Made by a program: the position numbers and the translations under genes
The notes under the pieces: model-generated
Told to the model about the DNA's origin: nothing
The model's database searches: none
Seen by the model: the letters and a program-made list of their open reading frames with translations, nothing else
NCBI GenBank assembly: GCA_963663375.1
Contig: OY760195.1
Location: forward strand, 186,001 to 250,000
Direction of reading: 5' to 3'
DNA length: 64,000 nucleotides
DNA from: JAYREN01 sp963663375
GTDB taxonomy: Bacteria > Acidobacteriota > Holophagae > Holophagales > Holophagaceae
Shown here: one piece after another, positions 1 to 8,916 of the stretch
How the letters are laid out: the number at the start of each line of letters is the position of its first letter
How positions within the stretch are numbered: the first letter of the stretch is position 1

Positions 1-1
1 G

Positions 2-889
2 GTGGCCGCCCTGGAACAGCTCGGCCAGGGGCCAGGCCGCTTCACGCGGCTGCTCCGCAGTGGGTTCGGGGTCCCGCTCCGCCTGGCCATCGGCGCGGCG
101 CTCATGGCGCTGGGCATCCATGTCTGGATGGGGATTCCCCGGACCTGGCAGTACCCCCTGATCACGGCAACCTACGTGCTGGCCATGTTCATGCTGGCAC
201 CCTATGCGGATCCGCTGGGGGTGGGTGCGCGGGGGCCTGCTCGGGCCAAGGTGCTGGAGCGGCATCGAAGGCTTCTGGTGGGCACGGGGCTGGGGAGTCT
301 CATGGTGGCCCTGGGCCTCGCGGCCTGGCAGGGCTTGGGCTCGTTCGTCGTGGTGGCCGCCGCGGCTGCCTTTGGTCTGGCCTACAAGCGGCATCTGCGT
401 CTGGGTTCCATGGATCTCAGCCTCGTGGCCATTCCTGGCTCCAAGGATGTGCTGGTGAGTCTGGCGCTGGCGGTGGTGGCCGTGGCCCTGCCGATGTGGC
501 ATCACGGCGAGGTCTGGGGGCTGCGGGCCTGGAGTGGAATCCTGTTCGTGACCGCCCTGGTGTTTGCGCGCACTTCCATTCGCAACATCCAGGACATGCA
601 GAACGACCAGATTCTCGGCAAGGAAACCCTGCCCATCCTGCTGGGCCGGCGGGCCACCAAGATCGTGCTGGCGGTTTTCCTCTTCGTGGCCTTCCTGGCG
701 GTGGCGGGGATGACCCTGCATCTCGGGCTGCCCAATGCCTGGGTCAAACTGGTTATTCTGGCCCTCAGCGCGGCCTATCCCCTGGCCCATCTCTGGTTCT
801 TCCACGATCGCTTCACCACGGGGCAGCGGAGCTTCAACCCGCCCCTGGAGATCGCCTTCTACCTGGTGGGGATCCTGGCCCTGGTCTGA
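2..889 (+). CDS. UbiA-family prenyltransferase-like membrane protein (5' end at window edge)
   Basis: Hydrophobic protein of about 295 residues with roughly eight membrane segments. The stretch around residues 198-211 (DMQNDQILGKETLP) matches the second Asp-rich motif of UbiA-type prenyltransferases, which transfer a polyprenyl or farnesyl group to an aromatic or heme ring in the membrane. The first Asp-rich motif (NDxxDxxxD) is not recognisable; only YADPLGVGARG near residue 68 sits where it would be expected, so the enzyme may be divergent. The first readable start is a GTG at base 2, so the true start may lie upstream of the window. A cytochrome c biogenesis pair follows 24 bp downstream, which would fit a heme- or quinone-related role, but the substrate cannot be told from sequence. 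Confidence 0.7.
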   Translation: MAALEQLGQGPGRFTRLLRSGFGVPLRLAIGAALMALGIHVWMGIPRTWQYPLITATYVLAMFMLAPYADPLGVGARGPARAKVLERHRRLLVGTGLGSLMVALGLAAWQGLGSFVVVAAAAAFGLAYKRHLRLGSMDLSLVAIPGSKDVLVSLALAVVAVALPMWHHGEVWGLRAWSGILFVTALVFARTSIRNIQDMQNDQILGKETLPILLGRRATKIVLAVFLFVAFLAVAGMTLHLGLPNAWVKLVILALSAAYPLAHLWFFHDRFTTGQRSFNPPLEIAFYLVGILALV

Positions 890-913
890 CCCGGCTTTCG
901 GTAGAGTGGGAGC

Positions 914-2887
914 ATGAACTGCCCCTCCGATTCGCAAGCTCCGGTTGAATCCAGCCATCTCAGGCAGGCGCTTCTGCTGGCTGTCTGGGCGGCGTTGTGG
1001 ATGGGGGCTCAGGGTCTGATGACCTCGCTGGGACTGGGAGCCAAGACCCAGGTGGGGTTCCTGCTGCTCGGGCTCTGCGGAGTGTTCGGTGGGGTCTTCC
1101 TGCGAGGGCGGCAGCGGTTCCTGGACCTGCTGACCTCGGTTGCCTTTGCCGTCAGCCAGATCCTTTTCCTGTCACTGGTGGTCGCCCTGGGCACCCTCCT
1201 GCCTCAGGAGCCATTCCGGATGCAAACCCACGAAGGGCTCGGGAGGCCCGTGGACGCTTGGCTCCAAGCCCTCGGCCTGGCGGATGTCTTTCACAGCCTG
1301 TGGATTTTGGCCCTGTTTGCCCTGCTCGCGCTGTCCATGGTGGCGGTGGCTTGGAAGCGACGCCCCTACTCCTTGGCCAAGGTCGGCTTCCTGCTGGTGC
1401 ACACCGCACCCGCCCTGGTGCTCATAGGCGTCCTTTGGGGGCAGTTCGCAGGAGTCAGGGCCTGGGCCGAACTGAAGGTGGGGCAGGGCACGGATCATTT
1501 TCAGCGGCTGGGAGGTGCGGAGTCCGACAAGGTCTTTGCGCTGCCGGGATTCCAGGTGCGGCTGGAGCGCCTCGAGGTGCGGAGACGGGGAACCGAGGCC
1601 CGGCTTCTGGCCTCCGTTTCCAAAGAGGACAACGGAGCCTCCTCGCGTCGTTCCGAATCCCTGCCCCTGGCGGAGGGGAGTCGCGGGAGGCTCCTGGATA
1701 CCGGCCTGGAATACGAAGTGGAGCGCTTCATCCCCAGGGCCGTGCCCTTCGGGAATCTGCCGGTTCCGCCCACGGAAGCCAGGGATCCCGAGGCGCTCGT
1801 GGTGCTGCTCGGAGTCGGAAGCCCGGAGCCCCTGCTGGGGACGCTGCACGCTTTTGGAGATGATTTTCGCAAGGATGAACCCCAGGGCCGTTTCGCCGTA
1901 ATTTTCCGGGAGCAGATGGACGGGTCCCTGCTGGCCACCCTGCGCCCCCGCCCGGCCCAGGCGGAGCAGCTGGTGGCCACCCTCGAGGGCCGCAGATCCG
2001 AGATCCCCGCACGGGTGGGCGAGCGGTTGAAGGTCGGCGATACCCTGCTGAAGGTGCGGGCGGTCTACCCGGATTTCCAGGTGCGGCCGGACGCCGCGGG
2101 GAATCCGGTGATGAGTTCACGCTCTCCGGAGCCAAAGGATCCCTGGCTCGAGGTGGAAATGGTTCGCCCAGGAAGTGCGCCCCAGCGGGTGCTGCTGAGC
2201 GCTCGGGAGCCGGACTACTCCGATCGCCTGAACGCCGCCAACCTGCCCCAGGGCCTGAGTCTCCGCTACCTGCGCGTGGGCGGGGAAACGCTCCGGCGCT
2301 TCGTCGTGTTCTCGCGAGTAGAACGGCGGGTGGCCTTGGTGGAATCGGGCGCCGTGATAAGGGAGGGCACCTGGGATTTGAATCGACCGTATGTGGTGGA
2401 GCCGGGCCTCTCGGTGACCCCCGTGGGCCTCTTCGACCGCTACTATCCGGCCCCCCCGGAGGCAGAAAAAGGCGCCGCCCCTGTGCTTCGCGTGAAAGTG
2501 CGGGATCCCAAGGCGGCACTCTCCGAGCGCGCCTGGCTGCCCGTGGGCGGGGGCGACCTGGCCTTTTTCCAGGGGCGTGTTTCGCTCGCCTTGCGGGAAG
2601 ACCTCGATCCTAGGGATTTCCGCAGTACCCTTGTAATTACGGACCCCCGTGGCCATGAACTGGCCCGGCAGGACGTGGGTGTGAACGAGCCGCTGGTCTA
2701 TGGCGGATTGACCTTTCGCCAGAGCCCCTTTCCACCGCAGGACCCCGAAGGGAGCGCCATCCTGGTGGCGGCCAAGCCGGGTGCCTGGGTCGTCTGGCTG
2801 GGCTGCGGGATGCTGATCCTGGGGGCGGCCTGGATGTTCTACCTCAAGCCCTGGCTCAAGGGTCGGGCCCAAGGGGGTGGGCGATGA
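914..2887 (+). CDS. ResB-like system II cytochrome c biogenesis protein
   Basis: 657 residues. Three N-terminal membrane helices (about 15-100) lead to the ResB signature: a TLLPQ motif, then GLADVFHSLW, then a helix pair with KVGFLLVHTAPALVLIG. A large periplasmic domain follows (about 190-625), and there is one C-terminal helix (WVVWLGCGMLILGAAWMF). ResB (Ccs1) works with CcsA to hold apocytochrome c and heme on the outer face of the membrane. The start is an ATG preceded by GTGGGAG. The stop overlaps the next gene in ATGA, so the two are probably translationally coupled. I am fairly sure of the family; the exact cytochrome client is unknown. Confidence 0.8.
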   Translation: MNCPSDSQAPVESSHLRQALLLAVWAALWMGAQGLMTSLGLGAKTQVGFLLLGLCGVFGGVFLRGRQRFLDLLTSVAFAVSQILFLSLVVALGTLLPQEPFRMQTHEGLGRPVDAWLQALGLADVFHSLWILALFALLALSMVAVAWKRRPYSLAKVGFLLVHTAPALVLIGVLWGQFAGVRAWAELKVGQGTDHFQRLGGAESDKVFALPGFQVRLERLEVRRRGTEARLLASVSKEDNGASSRRSESLPLAEGSRGRLLDTGLEYEVERFIPRAVPFGNLPVPPTEARDPEALVVLLGVGSPEPLLGTLHAFGDDFRKDEPQGRFAVIFREQMDGSLLATLRPRPAQAEQLVATLEGRRSEIPARVGERLKVGDTLLKVRAVYPDFQVRPDAAGNPVMSSRSPEPKDPWLEVEMVRPGSAPQRVLLSAREPDYSDRLNAANLPQGLSLRYLRVGGETLRRFVVFSRVERRVALVESGAVIREGTWDLNRPYVVEPGLSVTPVGLFDRYYPAPPEAEKGAAPVLRVKVRDPKAALSERAWLPVGGGDLAFFQGRVSLALREDLDPRDFRSTLVITDPRGHELARQDVGVNEPLVYGGLTFRQSPFPPQDPEGSAILVAAKPGAWVVWLGCGMLILGAAWMFYLKPWLKGRAQGGGR

Positions 2888-3369
2888 ACCCCCTGCTCGC
2901 GGGCTCCACCCCCGAAGGCCCTTTCCGGTTCGTGCTGCTCCTGCTGCATGCCGGAGCGTGCGGCGCCCTCACCTGGGCCTTCGGGCTCGGCTGTGGGTCG
3001 CTGCGCCAGGGAGAATCGGCGGCGGCGCTCCAAATGAGGGTGCTGCGGTGGCTTCGCGCTGGCTTCCTGTTGCTGTCGGCAGGTCTGATTGCCCATAGCA
3101 CCTGGACCACCTTCGCCTGGGGCGAATTCTGGGTCGGGGAGCCTGCAAAGAATCTCGGGCTGATGGTCTGGCTGGCCTACGCCGGCGTGCTGCACATGCA
3201 CCATGTGCCGAGCCTGAGGGGCAGGCAGACAATCCTTGCGAGCCTCGTGGCCTGGGGCCTGCTGGTCCTCATCCTTCTCGGCGTGAATCTACGATCGGAT
3301 CGCGGATCGGTTTCGCCCTCCACCGGCACCGCGTCCCAAGCCGCACACACGAGCCATCCTGGCCCGTGA
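2884..3369 (+). CDS. Short CcsA/CcmC-like membrane protein
   Basis: 161 residues with about four membrane helices. The block GEFWVGEPAKNLGLMVWLAY followed by AGVLHMH, and later LLGVNL, aligns with the C-terminal core of CcsA (WGxxWxWDxKE, twlxyxxylH, GvN). CcsA exports heme and handles it through the WWD motif and conserved histidines. Here the protein is far shorter than usual CcsA (about 300 aa), and the Trp-Asp of the WWD motif is replaced by Gly-Glu. Overlap with the ResB-like gene (ATGA) and the shared topology support a joint role. It could be a minimal partner of the long ResB or a degenerate relict. Confidence 0.6.
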   Translation: MNPLLAGSTPEGPFRFVLLLLHAGACGALTWAFGLGCGSLRQGESAAALQMRVLRWLRAGFLLLSAGLIAHSTWTTFAWGEFWVGEPAKNLGLMVWLAYAGVLHMHHVPSLRGRQTILASLVAWGLLVLILLGVNLRSDRGSVSPSTGTASQAAHTSHPGP

Positions 3370-3407
3370 ACCCAGCGCCTGCGGGCGCATCACTTCAAGG
3401 AGTCACC

Positions 3408-3689
3408 ATGCGCATCCGAACCATCGCCCTCGTGTCCGCCGGTCTGCTCGCCGGTGCCGTCCTCGGCTTCGCCGCCGCCGCGGTCAGCTACCAGAAGACT
3501 GGCGTCGTCAAGGAAGTGTCCGCCGACAGCTTCACCCTGAATCTGGGCAAGGAAGAGTGGCGCTTCTACACCGATGGCGCTACCCAGGGCAAGGACGCCA
3601 TCAAGGCCGGCCAGAAACTGACCGTAACCTACAAGCAGGTGGCTACCAAAATAGAATCCAAGGATGCCAAGGCTCCTGCCAAGAAGTAG
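3408..3689 (+). CDS. Small exported protein of unknown function
   Basis: 93 residues. The start is the ATG after AAGGAGTCACC; an in-frame upstream extension lacks a ribosome site. An N-terminal signal sequence (MRIRTIALVSAGLLAGAVLG) precedes a small, probably beta-rich domain with the phrase TGVVKEVSADSFTLNLGKEE, typical of small periplasmic OB-like or DUF5666-like barrels. The tail is Lys/Ala-rich (KDAKAPAKK). It follows the CcsA-like gene closely and may be co-transcribed with it. No catalytic residues are evident; the function is unknown. Confidence 0.65.
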   Translation: MRIRTIALVSAGLLAGAVLGFAAAAVSYQKTGVVKEVSADSFTLNLGKEEWRFYTDGATQGKDAIKAGQKLTVTYKQVATKIESKDAKAPAKK

Positions 3690-3915
3690 CAATCGAAGAC
3701 TCTTTGCGTTTCTTTGCGTTCTTTGTGGCCAATCTTGTTTCTCTGAGCTCCGGCGAAACCTTTGTCCCTGGCCTCACGACAACCTCACCCGTTATCTGGT
3801 GGGCACGGTTATTCCAGCGCTTGATCGCCACAAAGAACACAAAGAACCCAAAAGATCTCGGTCAGTGGTTTTGCTACCCCCTTCGTACGGCCTTCATTGA
3901 GAATTGAGGAACCAC
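3690..3915. repeat. Intergenic inverted repeat, CACAAAGAA type
   Basis: The gap between the small exported protein and the SDR gene holds two arms of about 20 bases, at 3710-3729 and 3827-3846, that are reverse complements with one mismatch. Their core is GCCACAAAGAACRCAAAGAA. The spacer of 97 bases contains no convincing ORF. The arrangement resembles dispersed, non-coding palindromic elements. No promoter stands out. Confidence 0.6.
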
Positions 3916-4788
3916 GTGAATGCAGTCATCCCCTCCCTCCGCCCCTGGGCTCTCATCACGGGCTGTTCCACGGGTATCGGCCGGGCGCTGGTGGCTGCGC
4001 TCCGGGAGCGGGGGTGGGGCGTGGTGGCCACGGCGCGGCGCTTGGACAGTCTTGTGGACCTTCCTCCGGGTGAGGATCTGCGGGTGCTGGCCCTGGATGT
4101 GACGGCTGAGGAGAGCATCGCCGCCGCCGCCGAGGCCTGCGGGGATCTGCGGCTGACAGCCCTTGTGAACAACGCGGGCTACGGCCAGATGGGGCCGCTG
4201 GAACTGGTGCGCCCGGAGGAGCTGCGGACCCAGTTCGAGACCAATGTCATCGGGCTTCACGCCGTGACCCAGGCCTTTCTGCCTCTCATTCGCGCCAACG
4301 CCAAGCCTGGCGAAGGGCGCATCGTGCAGGTGGCTTCGGTGCTGGGGCGCCTCTCCATTCCCATGGCCGGTGCCTACAATGCCAGCAAACATGCGGTGGT
4401 GGCCCTGGCGGAGACGCTGCGATTGGAGATCGGACCTTCGATCGCCGTGATCCTGGTGGAACCCGGAGCCATTCGCTCGGCCTTTCGCGCCACCCTGAAG
4501 CAGGCCTGGGGGGATCTGCCCCAGCGGGCCCAGGGCACGGTGTACGAGCGGGCCATCCAGCAGTACGCCACCCGCCGCGAGGATTTCGCCGCCCAGCACG
4601 GCCTGACGGCCGAAGCCTGCGCGGCCAAGATCGCCCGGGCCCTCTGCGCCCGGCGCCCACCCCGGCGGGTCATCGTTGGCATGGACAGCCGCTGGGCCCA
4701 GGCGGCCCGGCGATGGCTGCCTGCCGCCCTCTTCGAGTGGGCCCTGCGCCGGACTTACGGGATGCAGGGCACCAGCCGATTGGGGTGA
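3916..4788 (+). CDS. SDR-family NAD(P)-dependent oxidoreductase
   Basis: 290 residues from the GTG at 3916, chosen because TGAGGA sits five bases upstream; a TTG 12 bases earlier is the alternative. The classical short-chain dehydrogenase fold is clear: cofactor motif TGCSTGIG near the N terminus, NNAGYG, the serine in VASVLG, and the catalytic YNASKHA. It resembles the broad 'SDR family, retinol dehydrogenase-like' group with a C-terminal extension of about 90 residues. It is cytosolic. The substrate cannot be predicted. It stands alone between a repeat-bearing gap and a sensor kinase gene. Confidence 0.85.
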   Translation: MNAVIPSLRPWALITGCSTGIGRALVAALRERGWGVVATARRLDSLVDLPPGEDLRVLALDVTAEESIAAAAEACGDLRLTALVNNAGYGQMGPLELVRPEELRTQFETNVIGLHAVTQAFLPLIRANAKPGEGRIVQVASVLGRLSIPMAGAYNASKHAVVALAETLRLEIGPSIAVILVEPGAIRSAFRATLKQAWGDLPQRAQGTVYERAIQQYATRREDFAAQHGLTAEACAAKIARALCARRPPRRVIVGMDSRWAQAARRWLPAALFEWALRRTYGMQGTSRLG

Positions 4789-4865
4789 TACCTTAGCGGA
4801 ACCTAATTCGGCCCCTTGGAGGTTTTCTGCCCACCCCAAGCCCTTCACCCAAGCCCTTCAGGCCA

Positions 4866-7418
4866 ATGCTGGCGGGGGGCATTCTGCTGGTGGGGTTCCT
4901 GACCACGGTGGTCGCGGCGCTGGGGGCCAGGGCCACCCAGATCAGCCGGGCCAGGGCCCGCTTCGAAGCCGCCAACTTCGAGGCTCGGGGCCGCCTGGAG
5001 AATCGGCTGAGGGATTGTGAGGACCTCCTGCTGGGCATCCGGGGGATCGCCCAGGCCCAGGATGGCCTGGATCGAACGCGCTACAAGACCTATCTGGAGG
5101 CCATGGACCTCGGCCATCGTTATCCGGCCCTGCTGGGGGCCTCCTACGGCGTGCCCGTGCCTCCGGCTGAGCGCGAGGCCGTGCTGGCGAGGCTCCGCAG
5201 GGAGCATGGTCGGCCAGAGCTGGCGATCCGCCCCGGCTGGGGCTTCGAGCTGGATGCCATCGTGCTCTTTTCCGAACCCGAGGCAGCCAACCTCAAGGTG
5301 CTCGGCTTCAATTCCGGCAGTTCCCCCGAACAGGGGGATTCCCTGCGGGCGGCCCGGGACACTGGCCAGTTCCAGGCGAGCCCCGCCATGCCGCTCGCCC
5401 AGGCGCCCGAGGCGGGGCCGGGGTTGGTGCTGAGGCTGGCGGTCTATCGGGGCGGCCGGGTGCCTTCCACCCTGGAGGCCCGGCGGGCGGCCTTCTCCGG
5501 GTATGTGAACTGCGCCTTCCTGCTGCGGGAACTCGCGGATGATTCCCTAGTTCGGCTGGCCCGGGATGAGATCCGGATGCGCCTGACGGACCTCACCGAT
5601 CCCGCAGCCCCCAACACCTTCCTGGAGGCGGGAGGCGACCAGTCGCCGCGCTGGTGGCATCAGTTCGGCCCGGGGCCCCTTCGCAGGGTGGAAGCCCTGG
5701 AGGTGGACGGGCGGAAGTGGACCATGGAATTCCAATCGGGTCCGGCCTTCTTCCATGTGGGCGAGGTCGCCTTTCCCTGGCTCATATTCCTTCTGGGTGT
5801 CCAGACCACCCTCCTGCTGGCGGCCCTGGTCCGTTCCGTGAGCCTCATGGGGCAGCGGGCGCGCAAGCTCGCCGAGGAGATGACGGCGGAGCTGCACCTC
5901 AGTGAATCCAGATTGCGGGCCATCACTCGGGTCATGCCGGACGCCATCCTGGTGCTGGATGCCGAGGGGCGCTACCTCGAGATCCTCACCTCGGATGATG
6001 CCCAATTGGCGGCCCCGCCCTCCAAACTGTTGGGGCGCACCGTCGATGCTTTCCTGGAACCCCAGCTGGTGAAGGCGGTGCATGAAACCATCCGCCGAGC
6101 CCTGGCGGAACGACAGATCCAGTCCCTGGAGTACGCCCTGGATACCCCCAAGGGGCATCTCCGCTTCGAGGCCCGGGTGGCGCCCATGGATGTGGAAATC
6201 GAAGGGCGGCCCTGTGTGATCTGGGTGGCCCGGGATATCACCGAGCGCCATGCCCAGGAGGAAGCCCTGCTCCAGACCCAGAAGCTGGAGAGCCTGGGGC
6301 TCCTGGCGGGGGGCATCGCCCATGATTTCAACAACCTGTTGGCGGCGATCCAGGGGCACCTGAACCTGGCCCAGCTCGTGATCGAGGAGGGGGGCGATCC
6401 CTCCGAACACTTCGTGCGAATGAATACCAGCATCCGTCGCGCCGCCGATCTGGCCCGCCAGTTGCTGGCCTACTCGGGCCGGGGCGCTTTCCAGGTCGAG
6501 TTGGTGGACCTGAACATCCTCGTGGGCGAAATGGCGGAACTGTTGGCCGTTTCCAGATCCAAGAAGGTGGAACTTGCGGTCCACCTCCGCCCGAAGCTGC
6601 CACCCATCCAGGGGGACCGGGTCCAGCTGCAGCAGGTGGTGATGAACCTGGTAATGAATGCCAGCGAGGCATTCAATGGCCAGACCGGTGTGGTGGAACT
6701 GGCCACGGACGTGGAGCATCTGGACGATTCGAGTCTCGGTCCCAAGATGCTGGGAGAAGGCCTCCAAGCCGGTGATTACGTGACGCTAAGGGTCCAAGAT
6801 CAGGGATGCGGCATGGAGCCCGAGGTGCTGGCGCGCATCTTTGATCCCTTCTTCACCACCAAGCCCATGGGGCGCGGCCTGGGCCTCTCGGCCATGAGGG
6901 GCATCCTCCGCGCCCACGGGGCGGGCATCGAGATCCACTCCCAGCCGGGCGAGGGTACGCGCATCAAGCTCTACTTCCCTGTCTCCCCCGCCTGCGTTGA
7001 GGGGGCGGAGGCGACGGAGGCCCCTGAGGCGGGTGGGACAGCCCTCTCGGGAACGATCCTGCTGGCCGAGGACGAAACCATCCTGCGGGAGATTGTCCGG
7101 GAGATGGTGGAGCGTCTGGGCTTCAGTGTGGTGGAAGCCTCGGATGGCGAGGAAGCCTGGGAGCACTTCCGTCGGGAGCCCACCCGGTTCCGCGCGGTGG
7201 TGCTGGACCTCACCATGCCCCGGCGGGGAGGACTGGAGGTCTATGCCCTGATCCGCAACGAGGCTCCGAACCTGCCCGTCGTGCTCTGCAGCGGCTACAG
7301 CCATGATGAAATACCGGAACCCCGGGATTCCGAAGAACCCCGGGCCTTCCTTCAGAAACCGTTCACCTTCCGGCAGTTCGAGGCCGCCCTGCGGGACGTG
7401 TTGGGCCTTCAGTCCTGA
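4866..7418 (+). CDS. Hybrid sensor histidine kinase (CHASE-PAS-HisKA-HATPase-REC)
   Basis: 850 residues. One helix at about 3-25 and another at about 302-322 bracket a periplasmic CHASE-like sensor (RYPALLGASYGVPVP). A PAS domain follows (about 345-465), then the dimerisation/phosphoacceptor box GGIAHDFNNLL with its His near 485, the ATPase N-box (VMNLVMNASEAF), G-box (DQGCGM) and FDPFFTTKPMGRGLGL. The C-terminal receiver domain (about 727-850) carries ILLAEDE, the phosphoacceptor Asp in VLDLTMP and the Lys in FLQKPF. It is thus a membrane hybrid kinase for an extracellular small ligand. No response regulator lies next to it, so its output partner is elsewhere or the receiver acts as a sink. 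Confidence 0.9.
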   Translation: MLAGGILLVGFLTTVVAALGARATQISRARARFEAANFEARGRLENRLRDCEDLLLGIRGIAQAQDGLDRTRYKTYLEAMDLGHRYPALLGASYGVPVPPAEREAVLARLRREHGRPELAIRPGWGFELDAIVLFSEPEAANLKVLGFNSGSSPEQGDSLRAARDTGQFQASPAMPLAQAPEAGPGLVLRLAVYRGGRVPSTLEARRAAFSGYVNCAFLLRELADDSLVRLARDEIRMRLTDLTDPAAPNTFLEAGGDQSPRWWHQFGPGPLRRVEALEVDGRKWTMEFQSGPAFFHVGEVAFPWLIFLLGVQTTLLLAALVRSVSLMGQRARKLAEEMTAELHLSESRLRAITRVMPDAILVLDAEGRYLEILTSDDAQLAAPPSKLLGRTVDAFLEPQLVKAVHETIRRALAERQIQSLEYALDTPKGHLRFEARVAPMDVEIEGRPCVIWVARDITERHAQEEALLQTQKLESLGLLAGGIAHDFNNLLAAIQGHLNLAQLVIEEGGDPSEHFVRMNTSIRRAADLARQLLAYSGRGAFQVELVDLNILVGEMAELLAVSRSKKVELAVHLRPKLPPIQGDRVQLQQVVMNLVMNASEAFNGQTGVVELATDVEHLDDSSLGPKMLGEGLQAGDYVTLRVQDQGCGMEPEVLARIFDPFFTTKPMGRGLGLSAMRGILRAHGAGIEIHSQPGEGTRIKLYFPVSPACVEGAEATEAPEAGGTALSGTILLAEDETILREIVREMVERLGFSVVEASDGEEAWEHFRREPTRFRAVVLDLTMPRRGGLEVYALIRNEAPNLPVVLCSGYSHDEIPEPRDSEEPRAFLQKPFTFRQFEAALRDVLGLQS

Positions 7419-7419
7419 G

Positions 7420-8733
7420 CTACTTTCCGCGGGGCGAGGTGCGGGTGCGGGGCTGAGCGTGGGCACTGCCGCGCTCGGTGCGGCTGGAGGAGATGCGGCT
7501 GCCGCCCGATCCACCGGGTCTGCCGCCGGGTCTGGGGCTGCGGCCCTGCCCACTGCGGCCCATCACGATGGGCTCGGCCTTGATGGAGGGATCGGGCTCG
7601 AAGCCCGGAATGGGCTGGCTGGGCAAATCCTTCTTGAGCATCTTTTCGATGTCGCGCAGGAGCTTGTGCTCGTCCACGCAGACCAGGCTCAGGGCCTCGC
7701 CTTCGCTGCCGGCTCGGCCCGTGCGGCCGATGCGGTGCACGTAGTCCTCGGGGACGTGGGGCAGTTCGAAGTTCACCACGTGGGGCAGCATGTCGATGTC
7801 CAGGCCGCGGGCGGCGATATCCGTGGCCACGAGCACCTGGATGTTGCCCGCCTTGAAATCCTCCAGGGCCTTGATGCGCTGGGGCTGGCTCTTGTTGCCG
7901 TGGATGGCGGAGCAGGGGATGCCGTCCTTCTCGAGCTGTTCGGAAAGGTGATTGGCGCCGTGCTTGGTGCGGGTGAAGACCAGCACTTGTTCCATGGGGC
8001 GGGTCTTGATCAGGTAGGAGAGTAGGGCCTTCTTCTTGCCGCGATCCACGGGCAGCACCATCTGGCGCACCAGGCTGGCGGCGGTATTGCGGGGCGCCAC
8101 GTCCACAGAGGCCGGGTTGTTGAGCAGGGTCGAAGCCAGGGTGCGGATCTCGCCGTCGAAGGTGGCGGAGCAGAGGATGTTCTGCCGCTGGGTGGGTAGC
8201 AGGGCCAGGATCTTCTTGATGTCGCGGATGAAGCCCATGTCGAGCATGCGGTCCGCCTCATCGAGAATCAGGATCTCGAGGCTGCCGAAGTGGAGGTTGC
8301 CCTGCTGGTAGTGGTCCAGCAGGCGGCCAGGTGTGGCCACCAGGATCTCCACGCCCTTGCGGAGCGCGGCGGTCTGGGGGTTGATATTCACACCGCCGAA
8401 GATGGTGGTGGAGCGCAGGGGCAGGTGCTTGCCATAGGTGCGGATGCTCTCTTCCACCTGCATGGCCAGCTCGCGGGTGGGCGTCAGCACCAGGGCGCGG
8501 ATGGGGTGACGGGCAGGCGAGGCGCTGGTGCTGCCATGGGGGGCCAGCAACTGCAGCATGGGCAGGGTGAAGGCGGCGGTCTTGCCCGTGCCTGTCTGGG
8601 CACCGGCCATCAGGTCGCGGCGCTGGAGGATGAGGGGGATGGCTTGCGCCTGGACGGGGGTGGGATGCTCGTAGCCCTGCTCGCTCACGGCGCGCAGCAG
8701 CTCGGGCAGGAGGCCCAAGGTATCAAAGGACAT
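7420..8733 (-). CDS. DEAD-box RNA helicase, RhlE-like
   Basis: 437 residues. The start is the ATG at 8733, preceded by AGGAG seven bases upstream; the open frame continues 40 codons further but without a ribosome site. All superfamily 2 motifs are present: Q motif (GYEHPTPVQAQAIP), I (AQTGTGKT), Ia (PTRELA), Ib (TPGR), II (DEAD), III (SAT), V (ATDIAARGLD) and VI (HRIGRTGR). The C-terminal 50 residues are Gly/Arg/Ser-rich and basic, as in RhlE/CsdA-type helicases that unwind rRNA or mRNA structures during ribosome assembly or cold growth. It ends convergent with the hybrid kinase, one base apart. Confidence 0.92.
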   Translation of the reverse strand: MSFDTLGLLPELLRAVSEQGYEHPTPVQAQAIPLILQRRDLMAGAQTGTGKTAAFTLPMLQLLAPHGSTSASPARHPIRALVLTPTRELAMQVEESIRTYGKHLPLRSTTIFGGVNINPQTAALRKGVEILVATPGRLLDHYQQGNLHFGSLEILILDEADRMLDMGFIRDIKKILALLPTQRQNILCSATFDGEIRTLASTLLNNPASVDVAPRNTAASLVRQMVLPVDRGKKKALLSYLIKTRPMEQVLVFTRTKHGANHLSEQLEKDGIPCSAIHGNKSQPQRIKALEDFKAGNIQVLVATDIAARGLDIDMLPHVVNFELPHVPEDYVHRIGRTGRAGSEGEALSLVCVDEHKLLRDIEKMLKKDLPSQPIPGFEPDPSIKAEPIVMGRSGQGRSPRPGGRPGGSGGSRISSSRTERGSAHAQPRTRTSPRGK

Positions 8734-8916
8734 CAATGCTCCTGGTTGGCCCGCCCGAACAGCGTTTCGCTGACGGGGCCCGGTCAGGGCATGAAAGGTA
8801 TTCGAACTGAGAAACCCGTAGGATAAAGGCACCGACCGGCGCGCGCCTTCCAAGTACGATGCGATCAGTCTAGCGCGGAATGCTTGAAAAACCTAGCGAA
8901 GATGCCAGGAGGGCTG

